64,000 nucleotides of DNA from Ampullimonas aquatilis. GTDB lineage: Bacteria > Pseudomonadota > Gammaproteobacteria > Burkholderiales > Burkholderiaceae_D. The stretch is from assembly GCF_049675895.1 (NCBI RefSeq), contig NZ_CP183834.1, positions 1,860,001-1,924,000 of the forward strand. The letters run 5' to 3'. Made by a program: the position numbers and the translations under genes. Below the pieces are notes generated by a model. That model did not search any database and was not told the DNA's origin. It worked only from the letters and a program-made list of their open reading frames with translations. Each line of letters begins with the position of its first letter. Position 1 is the stretch's first letter. Of the stretch, positions 1 through 8,694 are shown one piece after another.

Positions 1-726
1 TATACGGTTACCAAACCAAACGGTAAGCACATCATCACAGTGAACTCCATAGAAACTGACGAGCGCCAGCGCTTCACTGTCTGCCACGAAATAGCGCATA
101 TCGTGCTCGGCTTGGACTCAAGTCACGAGGAAGTACCTTCGTGGTCCTATGCAAAACGACATCCGAATGAGATCGCCTGCGATACGTTTGCCGCTGAACT
201 GCTGATGCCATATCAGCAGTGGCTGTCCGCTGCACCCAAAGAAGAGCCATCCCCCGAGCTTATCCAACACATGGCCGATATGTTCTGCGCATCATTCCCA
301 GCAGCGGCGTCAAGGTTCGCCAGTCTCAGCGATATGCCTTGCGCATTCGTCACCATGGAGCGCGGGGCAGTGCGATATGCCGCACGCTCCACGGCGTTGC
401 GGCAAGCAGGAGCATGGATACCTCCCAGGTCGGCGATTCCAGCGGGCTCCGTGGCTCACCGAATCCGCTCCTCAGGAAATAGTGTCACGGAGACGGGGGA
501 GGTTTCACAGGACGTCTGGTTCGACAACTGGGAACAAGGCCTTGATCTCTGGGAACTTTCAAGGCATTACCAGCGCACCGACACCACCATCTCACTGCTA
601 TGGTTCGACAGTGACGAATTGCCAACGGTGGAGGTAAATCGCTTCGGCGCACGTGTCGAAGACGATGGGGGCTTGGCTGAACTAACGGGAGAACTGCCAT
701 GGCCGGGGCGAAGCAGGCGCCGCTAG
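1..726 (+). CDS. ImmA/IrrE-family metallopeptidase (5' partial)
   Basis: The frame is open from base 1 and reads sensible family sequence before the first possible GTG at base 40, so the true start lies outside the window. A zinc-binding HEIAH motif sits at bases 85-99, and a second helix reading FAAELLMP follows near bases 187-210; together these are the ImmA/IrrE (Peptidase_M78) signature. Members usually cleave or inhibit an XRE-type repressor encoded next door, which would be upstream here and is not visible. The C-terminal 130 residues carry no motif I recognise. The family call is strong; the target is unknown. Confidence 0.85.
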   Translation, partial: YTVTKPNGKHIITVNSIETDERQRFTVCHEIAHIVLGLDSSHEEVPSWSYAKRHPNEIACDTFAAELLMPYQQWLSAAPKEEPSPELIQHMADMFCASFPAAASRFASLSDMPCAFVTMERGAVRYAARSTALRQAGAWIPPRSAIPAGSVAHRIRSSGNSVTETGEVSQDVWFDNWEQGLDLWELSRHYQRTDTTISLLWFDSDELPTVEVNRFGARVEDDGGLAELTGELPWPGRSRRR

Positions 727-824
727 TAAGCCGACACGGCCTCGACTGCAAAGAGATTGCCCTTTACGCCTGAACCACTCACTCAAAAGTCTGGCTTGAA
801 CGCCCCCAAACTCATAGGCACCTA

Positions 825-853
825 ACGGCCGCTGCCTAGCTTTGAGCGGCCGT
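825..853. other. GC-rich hairpin between convergent genes
   Basis: A perfect 9-bp inverted repeat (ACGGCCGCT / AGCGGCCGT) with an 11-nt loop lies between the convergent ImmA-like and relaxase genes. There is no T-run on either side, so a Rho-independent terminator is only a possibility. The rest of 727-952 shows no gene. Confidence 0.4.
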
Positions 854-952
854 ATCGCGAAGTACACAAGGACGGCGGCTTTGCCGATATGCCGAATACC
901 ACTGAACTGTATCGAGCGGTAGTTAATATTTGAACAGAAACCTCGGTGCCCG

Positions 953-3058
953 TTACGCTCGAATCCGAAAATACACCTTCGGTTTTCTGTCCTCTGTCGT
1001 GAATCGATCAGGATCGATGCCCTTCAAGCCAAAAATTTGCGAGCGTGACGCCTTGATGCCGGCTTTCAGCACTGCCTCGGCATCCCGGACATTGATCAGC
1101 AGATAGCCGTTTTCGTGATCGGCAGCCAACGTCCCATCGTTCACCGCTTGCCGAAGCACGCGCACGACATCCTCAAGCAGCGCACGTTGGCGGGCAACCA
1201 TCTTTTCTACGGCGCCCTCCTCCTTCGAGGAAACCATCGGGAGGACAGGATGAGTTACCGAAGGTAGAGGTTCTGTCGCGTCCTTTTCCGTCGTTTCGAC
1301 CTTCGCTACAGGTTTGGATTCTGACTTGGGCACCGGTTTCGAAGCTTTTTTGGACGTACTCTTTGCCCTATTGATGTCCATCAATGCCGCCACGACCGGC
1401 TGGAGGCGGAGGATCTTCCAAGGGGCTCCAATACCGACCTGAAGCTCGGCGACTTTTCTGAATGGTGCCATGGGATCGACCACCAGCCAGTTTCTTCGCC
1501 CAAGTTCGTCGAGGATCGTCTTGTTCTCCAGTCCGTACCCCTTGAACGCATCAGGCCACTTCAGACACAGGATTCCTTCCGAATCGACATGAGTGAGCTT
1601 GCTGCCGTCTCTGCGGCCGTGCTCGATATCCTCCACCAGCGCTTTAAGCGCTTCGCCAACCGGACCATCCAGTTGATCAGGCGGTTGATCAGGCGGTTGA
1701 TCAGCGGGCGGTGCAGCCGGTGTGGCCGAAGTGACGACGGCGGCTGGAACCACTTCGACGGTCGGCTCCGCGGGTTTTGTCGGCGCGACAACCGATGCGT
1801 TGCTCAACGACTTGGTGGGCGGATCGTCGTTACCAACCAGCCTTCCAGCTACCGATGCAGGCAGTGAATCCAACAGTGCGCCCGGGTTGTTGAGGCGTAT
1901 CGCCTTCAGTTGTATGTTGGGAATTTTTTCCGCAAGGATGGCCGGCGCGATCAACCAGTAGCGGTTGCCATCGAGCTGCCCGACTTTGAATTCAGCCAAT
2001 TTGCGCTCGACCAGCATGTCGAGAATGCTGTTCGGTGTCCTCGGCAGTCCGGGCATTTTTTCCTGGTTGATGATCGCAGCGATCTCCTCGCCCCCTGCTG
2101 GCCAGACCAGGTAGAGATGTCCGTCCATGTGCCATAGCCTCGATCCCGGTTCGTTGACAATCCAGACCCCGTCCCGAACCAGTCGACGCATGATATCGAG
2201 AAGAATCCGCTCAACGGGGATTCCTATTTCGTAGCCAGCAAAGTTGGCGCCCATGCTCTCGATGTCACGCGTCACGCTGACCTGATCAGATCGTACGATC
2301 AGGTTGTGGATCATGTTTTCCTGACTGGGATGGCCACTGATCGCTTCCATCATCCAGGTCACCAGATTGGGATCGCCCTGCGATATCCAGCCCAATCCGG
2401 TTCTACCGACGATGCGTTCAACCAGCAGCAGCGAGACCGAGGTGTGGGATGTTCCGCGGTTCTTGCGCCAGCGCAGGAAATAGCGGTCTACCTGATTGCG
2501 GATCGCCCAAGCGTAAAGATCTTCGCAAAATGGATCCCATATTTTCCCTCCATCCTGGTTGGTCACCATCAGATCGGTGATGGGCTTACCCAGGTCATGA
2601 CACAGTGCCGCGAGAAAAACCGCCGAATGCCAACGCGGTTCGAGTTCCCGCCGCCGTCGCGGAGTTTGATCGCCCGGCAGAAGTACCCTATCCCCGGACT
2701 GTAATGACCACAAGGCAACCTCGATGGCATGCCGGAACAAGCCCCCGGCGCCACGATGATGGTGAGTCTCGCTGGCGGGCAGCAAATGGGCGTAGGAGGC
2801 AAAGCGGCGCAAGGGCCCCAGATAAAATTCCTCATAGACATCTTTCGACGCCAACCCGGACTCTCGAATCTGCCCAATCAGTTCTTGCTGGGTTTCGATC
2901 AGCCGATCGGGATGGGATGCCGGCAACCCTTTGACAAAGGGGGGGTAACGCGGGATTTCATCGTCAGGCAAGGATTTGGCGATGGGCGGTATCTCGATTA
3001 CTTGCTGCGGCAAAGAAATCTCTCCCTTGCCCATCACTTTCTTCAGCAAGTGCAACAT
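953..3058 (-). CDS. traI: MobH-family relaxase TraI (TraI_2 type)
   Basis: This is the DNA-nicking relaxase of the transfer system. The N-terminal third holds a TraI_2/HD-like domain, with a HHHRGAGGLFRHA segment and an ALCHDLGKP metal-binding segment, which mark the MobH class used by SXT and IncA/C-like elements. A linker with three tandem PPDQ repeats (near bases 1675-1705) and Ala/Pro/Lys-rich stretches leads to a C-terminal winged-helix-like TraI_2_C region. I chose the ATG at 3058, which follows AGGAAA at good spacing; a TTG at 3097 would add 13 residues. It lies downstream of trhF and is probably co-transcribed with it. Its usual partner MobI is at 25.7 kb. Confidence 0.9.
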   Translation of the reverse strand: MLHLLKKVMGKGEISLPQQVIEIPPIAKSLPDDEIPRYPPFVKGLPASHPDRLIETQQELIGQIRESGLASKDVYEEFYLGPLRRFASYAHLLPASETHHHRGAGGLFRHAIEVALWSLQSGDRVLLPGDQTPRRRRELEPRWHSAVFLAALCHDLGKPITDLMVTNQDGGKIWDPFCEDLYAWAIRNQVDRYFLRWRKNRGTSHTSVSLLLVERIVGRTGLGWISQGDPNLVTWMMEAISGHPSQENMIHNLIVRSDQVSVTRDIESMGANFAGYEIGIPVERILLDIMRRLVRDGVWIVNEPGSRLWHMDGHLYLVWPAGGEEIAAIINQEKMPGLPRTPNSILDMLVERKLAEFKVGQLDGNRYWLIAPAILAEKIPNIQLKAIRLNNPGALLDSLPASVAGRLVGNDDPPTKSLSNASVVAPTKPAEPTVEVVPAAVVTSATPAAPPADQPPDQPPDQLDGPVGEALKALVEDIEHGRRDGSKLTHVDSEGILCLKWPDAFKGYGLENKTILDELGRRNWLVVDPMAPFRKVAELQVGIGAPWKILRLQPVVAALMDINRAKSTSKKASKPVPKSESKPVAKVETTEKDATEPLPSVTHPVLPMVSSKEEGAVEKMVARQRALLEDVVRVLRQAVNDGTLAADHENGYLLINVRDAEAVLKAGIKASRSQIFGLKGIDPDRFTTEDRKPKVYFRIRA

Positions 3059-3122
3059 GCGAGTTTCCTGGCGGAGACGTTGACGGCACACCCGCAAAAT
3101 TCGAGCGGCATCTTTAATCCGC

Positions 3123-3605
3123 TCATATCAGCCGAAACGCACGGCCGATAACTTGATCGCGTTTTACCCATCCCGTCAGTTGGTAGCGGGAATCGAGACT
3201 GTCGGGGTGCCCGCCCGCGACGTAATAGCTACCTTCCGGAATCACCCCCACGGGTCCTGGAATCAGCGGTTCGCCAGTTCTTGCCCGTTCCTTGGCTTGC
3301 CCCACCGCCCGGCCATCCACGTAGAAATCCCGTCCTTGCGTCGTCACACGCGATCCAGGCAGGCCAACCAGGCGCTTAACGAAGATGCTTCCTTTCGGAT
3401 ACGGCCAGTTTCGCTCCCACCGAAAAGCCACGAACTCACCACTATCGGGGAAGGTGTCCTTGCAGATGACAAATACCGTTCCCGGCAGGCTTTCCGTCAG
3501 GTTGAAAGCGAGCATGTAGCTTCCGCTCACCGCCAAGTAGGCGGCCATCAGCCAGAGGATGAGCGGAAATCGGATTTCTTGCCATGTCGAGTATCGGAAT
3601 CGCAT
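3123..3605 (-). CDS. trhF: Conjugative signal peptidase TraF/TrhF (S26)
   Basis: A 160-residue inner-membrane serine peptidase of the S26 family that in transfer systems processes pilin or other exported Tra proteins. One N-terminal membrane segment (about residues 13-33) is followed by the ESLPG box holding the catalytic Ser, the KRLVG box with the general-base Lys, and the late SLDSRY box. It differs from the thioredoxin-like TraF at 10.1-10.9 kb despite the shared name. In SXT the equivalent gene is followed by traW-traU-traN; here the relaxase gene follows instead. The dyad at 3644-3670 lies 39 bp upstream. Confidence 0.88.
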   Translation of the reverse strand: MRFRYSTWQEIRFPLILWLMAAYLAVSGSYMLAFNLTESLPGTVFVICKDTFPDSGEFVAFRWERNWPYPKGSIFVKRLVGLPGSRVTTQGRDFYVDGRAVGQAKERARTGEPLIPGPVGVIPEGSYYVAGGHPDSLDSRYQLTGWVKRDQVIGRAFRLI

Positions 3606-3643
3606 GGCCTGACTCTATGGGATAGCCAGCGGTGCCGGTTTTT

Positions 3644-3670
3644 GAAATGCGCACTTCCTGGCCGCATTTC
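3644..3670. promoter_or_regulatory. 27-bp dyad, copy A (candidate activator/operator site)
   Basis: Perfect 8-bp arms GAAATGCG / GCCGCATTTC-type ends flank an 11-bp centre containing CTTCCTGG. It lies in the divergent region between trhF (minus) and the YbjQ-like gene (plus). This is one of seven copies in the window. Confidence 0.7.
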
Positions 3671-3785
3671 ACCCACGCAAGCAAGAAGAGCCGTCTCAGG
3701 ATCGGCCTTGACGACTGACTTTGCCCGTTGCAGTTTCGGGCGACTGTGAGAAGCTGAAACGAAATACAGCCTTTGGAGACTTTTC

Positions 3786-4226
3786 ATGAGCCTGGCCGCA
3801 GCAACCCAGACGAGCAGTTTTTTCGGGTGGATGCCCATCGTAGCGTGCGTCCTTGCAGGACTCACGCTGTACCGCTGGAACCGGCGGAACAAAACAGTCG
3901 CTCATCGTCAGATGGATCGAATGCTTTCGGATCTGGAGGCGATCAAACACCAGGTTCTGCTGATCTCGACCGACCTGCCACCATCAAGGGCGGCGATCCG
4001 GACGATCGGCTACCTGGAGTCGGTATCAGCAGTCGAGGCCGCGTCGGATGCTGATTACCAACTCGCCGAATGCGATGCCCTTCTGACTCTGGCCCGAAAC
4101 GCCTTGGCAAAGGGAGCGAACGCCATCGTCGGCCTGAGGAAAACCCATGCCCATTACGACCAACCAGGATCGCAATGGCGGGTTTCCCGAGTGATCTATT
4201 CCGGTACCGCCGTCGTGGTGACGTAA
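3786..4226 (+). CDS. Membrane-anchored YbjQ/DUF74-like protein
   Basis: A 146-residue protein with one N-terminal membrane segment (about residues 13-30), a short basic stretch, and a C-terminal domain. That domain ends in ALAKGANAIVGLRKTH and SRVIYSGTAVVVT, the characteristic pattern of the YbjQ (DUF74) fold: an ANA(I/V)VG strand followed by a terminal GTAV strand. The biochemical role of that family is poorly known. It stands alone on the plus strand, opposite the transfer genes and just ahead of the AbiE pair, so it may be cargo. The family call is by motif only. Confidence 0.6.
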   Translation: MSLAAATQTSSFFGWMPIVACVLAGLTLYRWNRRNKTVAHRQMDRMLSDLEAIKHQVLLISTDLPPSRAAIRTIGYLESVSAVEAASDADYQLAECDALLTLARNALAKGANAIVGLRKTHAHYDQPGSQWRVSRVIYSGTAVVVT

Positions 4227-4307
4227 AACGCAACGCTCAAGAGTCGATTTCCCTTGACCGGAAGGCTGTGGCATACTTGCATGAAACGTCAGTGAGGTTT
4301 TTGAAAC

Positions 4308-4919
4308 ATGCTACACCGAAAAAACACTGTGAATGCCGCACTCGACCGGCGATGGAAGCAACTGGCCGGCAAGGTTTTTCGACGTAAAGACCTGGCCGAT
4401 GAATTGCCCAGCGTTGATCGGGAGCTCGGTCTGGCAGTGAAGGCCGGAACCGTGCGAAAGGCTGCTCAGGGGCTTTATTACGTCCCCCGAAGAACGCCGT
4501 TTGGCGATGTACCGCCAAGCGAGGAAGCGCTCGTCGAAAAGTTTCTCGATGATCATCATTTCTTGATGTTCAACCCGAGCTGCTACAACGCATTGGGCCT
4601 GGGTACCACGCAGCTTTACGACAAGACCGTCGTCTACAACCACAAACGCCACGGCAAGTTCGCCCTGGCCGGGTTTGAATTCGACTTTCGAGACAAGCCG
4701 CGTTTCCCTTCGCGCAAGCAGGTCAATCGCGAATATCTGCTGGTCGATATGCTGAACAACCTGACCGACCTGGCAGAAGATCCGGAAACCGTGTTGTCCA
4801 ATGTGCGCCGCAAGCTCGACACCTTTGACGAGGGCCGTCTCGAGAAGATGCTGGCCGATTTCGGATCGGCCAGGACGCGCCGCGTTTTTCGGCAAATGAA
4901 GTCGGCTGTCCATGCCTAA
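4308..4919 (+). CDS. AbiEi-like antitoxin (DUF6088 type)
   Basis: A 203-residue protein with an N-terminal winged-helix segment (FRRKDLADELP...LGLAVKAGTVRKAAQGLYYVPR) typical of AbiEi/DUF6088 antitoxins, which repress their own operon and neutralise the partner toxin. It overlaps the downstream AbiEii-like gene by 8 bp, the normal arrangement for a type IV toxin-antitoxin or abortive-infection operon. The pair can stabilise the element and give phage defence. The ATG at 4308 is the first in frame. Confidence 0.8.
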   Translation: MLHRKNTVNAALDRRWKQLAGKVFRRKDLADELPSVDRELGLAVKAGTVRKAAQGLYYVPRRTPFGDVPPSEEALVEKFLDDHHFLMFNPSCYNALGLGTTQLYDKTVVYNHKRHGKFALAGFEFDFRDKPRFPSRKQVNREYLLVDMLNNLTDLAEDPETVLSNVRRKLDTFDEGRLEKMLADFGSARTRRVFRQMKSAVHA

Positions 4920-5874
4920 AGCCGCGACCCTTCTGCACGACCATCCCAACTTCACGGATCTGATCCGCCAGGTTGCCCAGGCTCAACACGTTGCCTCCTA
5001 TCTGGTTGAGAAGGACTATTGGCTGATGCAAAGCCTGTGGGGATTGCAGCAGCAGGGTTGGACGTTTCAGCTCAAAGGCGGAACATCCCTCTCGAAAGGG
5101 CATCAGATTATCCAGCGCTTCTCCGAAGACATCGATCTTCGCATCGAGCCGCCGGCGGATCGCGATGTCAAAACAGGTAAGAACCAGGACAAACCCGCCC
5201 ACGTCGAGACACGACGGCTGTATTTCGACTGGCTGGCCGAGGAGATCGCCAAAAAGGGGATCGCGGGTTTCGAGGCTGTCGAACGGGATACCGAATACGA
5301 CGATGCTAAGTACCGCAGCGCCGGCATCCGGTTACGCTACCCGGTGCAAACCGAATTCCTCCCGGGAATCAAGGAAGGCATCCTGCTGGAAGTCGGTTTT
5401 GACGATACCGCACCCAACACGCCCTGTACCATCACCTCGTGGGCACTGGATGCGGCGCTCAAAAGCACGGTGAAGGTAATCGACAATCGTGCCCTCGCGG
5501 TACCTTGCTACAGCCCGGCCTACACCTTCGTGGAAAAGCTGCAAACGGTGTCGACCAAGTTTCGGCAGCAACAGGATGCCGAGGTTTTCCCGAAGAACTT
5601 CCTGCGCCATTACTACGATCTGTACTGCCTTCTGGACAATCCGGAGGTGCAGGCATTCCTCGGCACGACGGCCTACCATGCCCGCAAGAAAGAACGCTTT
5701 CGGGCCGGCGATAACCTGCACATCGCCAGCAACGAAGCCTTCTTGCTGACAGATTCCTCAGTTCGCGCGCTCTACGACAGCAAGTACCGTGAAACCGCCT
5801 CGCTTTACTACGCCGGACAAGTGCCGTTTCAGAGCATTCTTGAACGTCTAGCGCAGTACCTGGACCGGATGTGA
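4912..5874 (+). CDS. AbiEii/AbiGii-family nucleotidyltransferase toxin
   Basis: This 320-residue protein carries the AbiEii signature: FQLKGGTSLSKG followed by RFSEDIDLRIE. These give the G(G/S)TS...D-x-D nucleotidyltransferase motif near residues 45-73. Family members transfer nucleotides to RNA and stop growth when the antitoxin is lost. The start overlaps the antitoxin gene. The stop at 5874 abuts the end of traG at 5875 on the other strand with no gap, so the island is tightly inserted between transfer genes. Confidence 0.88.
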   Translation: MPKAATLLHDHPNFTDLIRQVAQAQHVASYLVEKDYWLMQSLWGLQQQGWTFQLKGGTSLSKGHQIIQRFSEDIDLRIEPPADRDVKTGKNQDKPAHVETRRLYFDWLAEEIAKKGIAGFEAVERDTEYDDAKYRSAGIRLRYPVQTEFLPGIKEGILLEVGFDDTAPNTPCTITSWALDAALKSTVKVIDNRALAVPCYSPAYTFVEKLQTVSTKFRQQQDAEVFPKNFLRHYYDLYCLLDNPEVQAFLGTTAYHARKKERFRAGDNLHIASNEAFLLTDSSVRALYDSKYRETASLYYAGQVPFQSILERLAQYLDRM

Positions 5875-8691
5875 TCATTTCTTTCCGGCAAGCGTGTCGG
5901 TCAAATATTTGCCCGGATTGTCTCCGGTAAGACCGTCTGCAATCCGGCCCGCCGCTTCTCCGACCTGTTCGACCGTTTCAGCCGTCTTGCCTGCCACCGA
6001 GGTCGGCTTGAGCTTCCGGAACGTCGAAGGTGTCGCGTTTTCCTGATGGGTTTGCCCCGCCCCAGCCTGCCGGTCACGAACCTCGAAGCTGTTTCGGGAG
6101 AACTCCTGCATCGCCGTATGCATGGCCTGATCCGTCGGAGTAGCCTGAGGAGACACGCCAGAGCGTCTGGCGGCACCCTTCACCTGTCCCAGATAACCCG
6201 CGCCTGCTGCCTCGACCGTCTGTCCGTCCGGCACTCCCGCGCGATTCGCCTCATGGCGCGCCCGCACTGCCTCGGCGCCAGATACTTGCCCCGCCATTTC
6301 TCCCAGCATCCGGTCGTAGTTCTGGGTGGTGTATTCCTCGATGTAGGGTCGCAGGCGATGCGGATCGCCCATGACGCCCTGGAACTTCTCGTAGTTGTAT
6401 TCAAGCTTCGGCAGCAGGAAGTCCTTGATGAAGTGATCCTGAAGCTGGAGGTTGGAGCCAAGCTGCCCGGAATGGGACAGCTCCCACATCTGGCGATGCC
6501 CCTCGGTTTCCTGAAACGAGGAACTGAGCGCATCACGGGACTGCCGTGCCCGATCAAGAGACGCTCGCTGTCCTTCCGATCCCGACGTCTTTCCTTCGTC
6601 GGAAGTTCGATAGTTTCGCTCCCAGCCATTGTCGATGACGGTGCCGACTTTCTTGCCAAAGCTCGACTCACGGGCAAACTGAGCCATTTCCTCCAGGGAG
6701 CGCATCGAGTCGGCCGAGTTTCGCATTTTGGCTGACATTTCCACACCACCACGCAGGCCGGTAATTTCGAGCAGCTTCGGCGTACTCATGCCCATCGAAG
6801 CCCCAACCATGAGTTCCATGGCCACCTTTTCGCTGACGCCGAGTTTTCGGGCCCATTGATCGACCTGCCGCAGGGTGTCATTTGCTTCCTGATTCCGGCT
6901 CGACCCCATGCCGTGCCGGTAGCCTGTAGTGTCACTGGCGCCCTTCGCATGTGATCTTTCGAATCCGGCTTCCTGCTTGATCGCCGCCAGAGCACTTTCA
7001 GCGTACTCCGAGGATCGTTGCTGCGACGCCTGCTGCGAGCGCTCATAGTTCTCCTTGGCCGCAGCGCCGAGCGAATCGTTGAGTGCCATGTCGGCGCGCA
7101 CATCGCTCTTGGCCTGTTTCACCACAAAGCCACCGCCGGAAAAGTGGCTGTAGTCGAAGCCGCCCCGCGCCTGATACTGGGTTGCCCCTTGGCGCAGGCT
7201 CGGGTTCATATCGACGGCCAGACCCTTCATGGTGTCGTGGCTGGCGTTGTTGAGCGAGGCATTACCCATCTGCATGTTGCCCATAGCCAGGCTGCTGGCG
7301 ATCTTCTCGGGGTCGCGGGGTGGCGCAACCAGACCTGCCACGGCCTGCATGCCGACCTCACCGCCCTTCACGACAGCGGCGGCAATGGCGGGAATGGAGA
7401 TGACCAGCATGCCGGCAATGGCCTGGTCGCTGACAATCGCGGTGTTCAAGAAGCTCATCTGTTCGATCGACAGGCCGCTCGATGCGCTGCCGCTGATGTA
7501 CTGGCTTCTCGAATACATGGTGATGATGAAGTTCATCACGGCGTACAGCGGCGCCCAAAGCTGTATCCAGAAGAGACTCGCCGCATAGGACTTGATGACC
7601 CCGGTCGCCTGGTGACCGCTCAACACCACGAAAAGGAGGAACACCGGAAAGATCGCGTATTGCACCATCTCGATGGCGTTCCTCACCTTCGGCATGGTCG
7701 ACTCGGCGACCCGCGCCATCAGTTTGTAGGAATCACTGGTCGAGCGCAGCGATTGCGCCATCGCCAGATTGGTCTGGGCGCTGGCCGCATCGCCCAGTTG
7801 CGCCGGCAACATGTACTGGGCATCGATCATGAAATTGGCGACGATGGCCTGCTTCACCGTGTCCTGTGCCGACGACGAAATCCCGAGAAGATAGTTGGTC
7901 GAAGTCGCCAGCGATCCCGCAATGGCAACGCCGGCATCAGCTGTCGTCATGCGGGGATAGAGCCTGGAACCAAGCAATGTCACTTGCCGGCTCGTCTCGG
8001 CGGTGATCTGGGTTGTCAGCGTCTGATAGCCCGCGTCACATCCCACAGTGCTCATCAGCGTCGGATCGGCGAGATCGCGGATCGTCACCAACCTCGATGG
8101 ATTGGTTTTGCCGTTCAGGCTGTCCCAGATGTTATTGACCTGGAGAATGTCTTCCTTCATGCGGATATAGCCGGTCGCAATGTCGGGCGCAACACACTCC
8201 CGGTAGAACTCCAGCAGATTACTGGTCAATACCGGATTCCCGCTCTTGATCGCCTGCCGTTCCGAAAGGACGCGATGCCCGAAGAGCGTCCCGTTCCTGC
8301 GGAACTTCACATCGTCAGGCAGCGAAAAAACCGTCTCGAAAGAACCGGTGAGCCAATCCCCTACCTTGCTCATCGTGTGCGCGAATGCCCCGAGACCAAT
8401 CGGCACATTGGCCACGGCCCGCGGTGGCTCGTTGCCCGTGCGATCAATGATCATGACCGTCACTTTGGGAATAAGCAGCATCGACTGGAAAATGGCGAGG
8501 AAGAAAAGCCACTTCCACATGCCGTCAAGCCGCTCCCTCCCGGTCAAAGTGGCGATGACGACGACGATCATGCCGACGATGGCGATGGTTTGAAGCAGGC
8601 CACGGTAATCGCCACTGCCCATGAGCGAGGCAACCGCATTGAACATCGCCTCCAGCTCGACGACATTCCAGTAGGCATAGACCTCGTACAT
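5875..8691 (-). CDS. traG: TraG, mating-pair stabilisation / entry-exclusion recognition protein
   Basis: A 938-residue inner-membrane protein, the same size as F TraG. Its first 400 residues contain several hydrophobic segments (for example residues 37-50, 72-90 and 340-460), and the C-terminal half is a long hydrophilic periplasmic or cytoplasmic region rich in Gln, Ala and Ser. In F-type systems the N-terminal part helps assemble the pilus and the C-terminal part stabilises mating pairs and is read by exclusion proteins. It is the last gene of the tra operon, 3 bp after traH. Confidence 0.9.
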   Translation of the reverse strand: MYEVYAYWNVVELEAMFNAVASLMGSGDYRGLLQTIAIVGMIVVVIATLTGRERLDGMWKWLFFLAIFQSMLLIPKVTVMIIDRTGNEPPRAVANVPIGLGAFAHTMSKVGDWLTGSFETVFSLPDDVKFRRNGTLFGHRVLSERQAIKSGNPVLTSNLLEFYRECVAPDIATGYIRMKEDILQVNNIWDSLNGKTNPSRLVTIRDLADPTLMSTVGCDAGYQTLTTQITAETSRQVTLLGSRLYPRMTTADAGVAIAGSLATSTNYLLGISSSAQDTVKQAIVANFMIDAQYMLPAQLGDAASAQTNLAMAQSLRSTSDSYKLMARVAESTMPKVRNAIEMVQYAIFPVFLLFVVLSGHQATGVIKSYAASLFWIQLWAPLYAVMNFIITMYSRSQYISGSASSGLSIEQMSFLNTAIVSDQAIAGMLVISIPAIAAAVVKGGEVGMQAVAGLVAPPRDPEKIASSLAMGNMQMGNASLNNASHDTMKGLAVDMNPSLRQGATQYQARGGFDYSHFSGGGFVVKQAKSDVRADMALNDSLGAAAKENYERSQQASQQRSSEYAESALAAIKQEAGFERSHAKGASDTTGYRHGMGSSRNQEANDTLRQVDQWARKLGVSEKVAMELMVGASMGMSTPKLLEITGLRGGVEMSAKMRNSADSMRSLEEMAQFARESSFGKKVGTVIDNGWERNYRTSDEGKTSGSEGQRASLDRARQSRDALSSSFQETEGHRQMWELSHSGQLGSNLQLQDHFIKDFLLPKLEYNYEKFQGVMGDPHRLRPYIEEYTTQNYDRMLGEMAGQVSGAEAVRARHEANRAGVPDGQTVEAAGAGYLGQVKGAARRSGVSPQATPTDQAMHTAMQEFSRNSFEVRDRQAGAGQTHQENATPSTFRKLKPTSVAGKTAETVEQVGEAAGRIADGLTGDNPGKYLTDTLAGKK

Positions 8692-8694
8692 GGC

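Noticed and set aside
1675..1705. Tandem repeat inside traI
   Set aside because: It is an in-frame PPDQ linker repeat, normal for a flexible spacer and not a mobile or CRISPR repeat.
3059..3097. TTG start for traI at 3097
   Set aside because: The ATG at 3058 has an AGGAAA ribosome site and starts typical sequence; the extra 13 residues do not look conserved.
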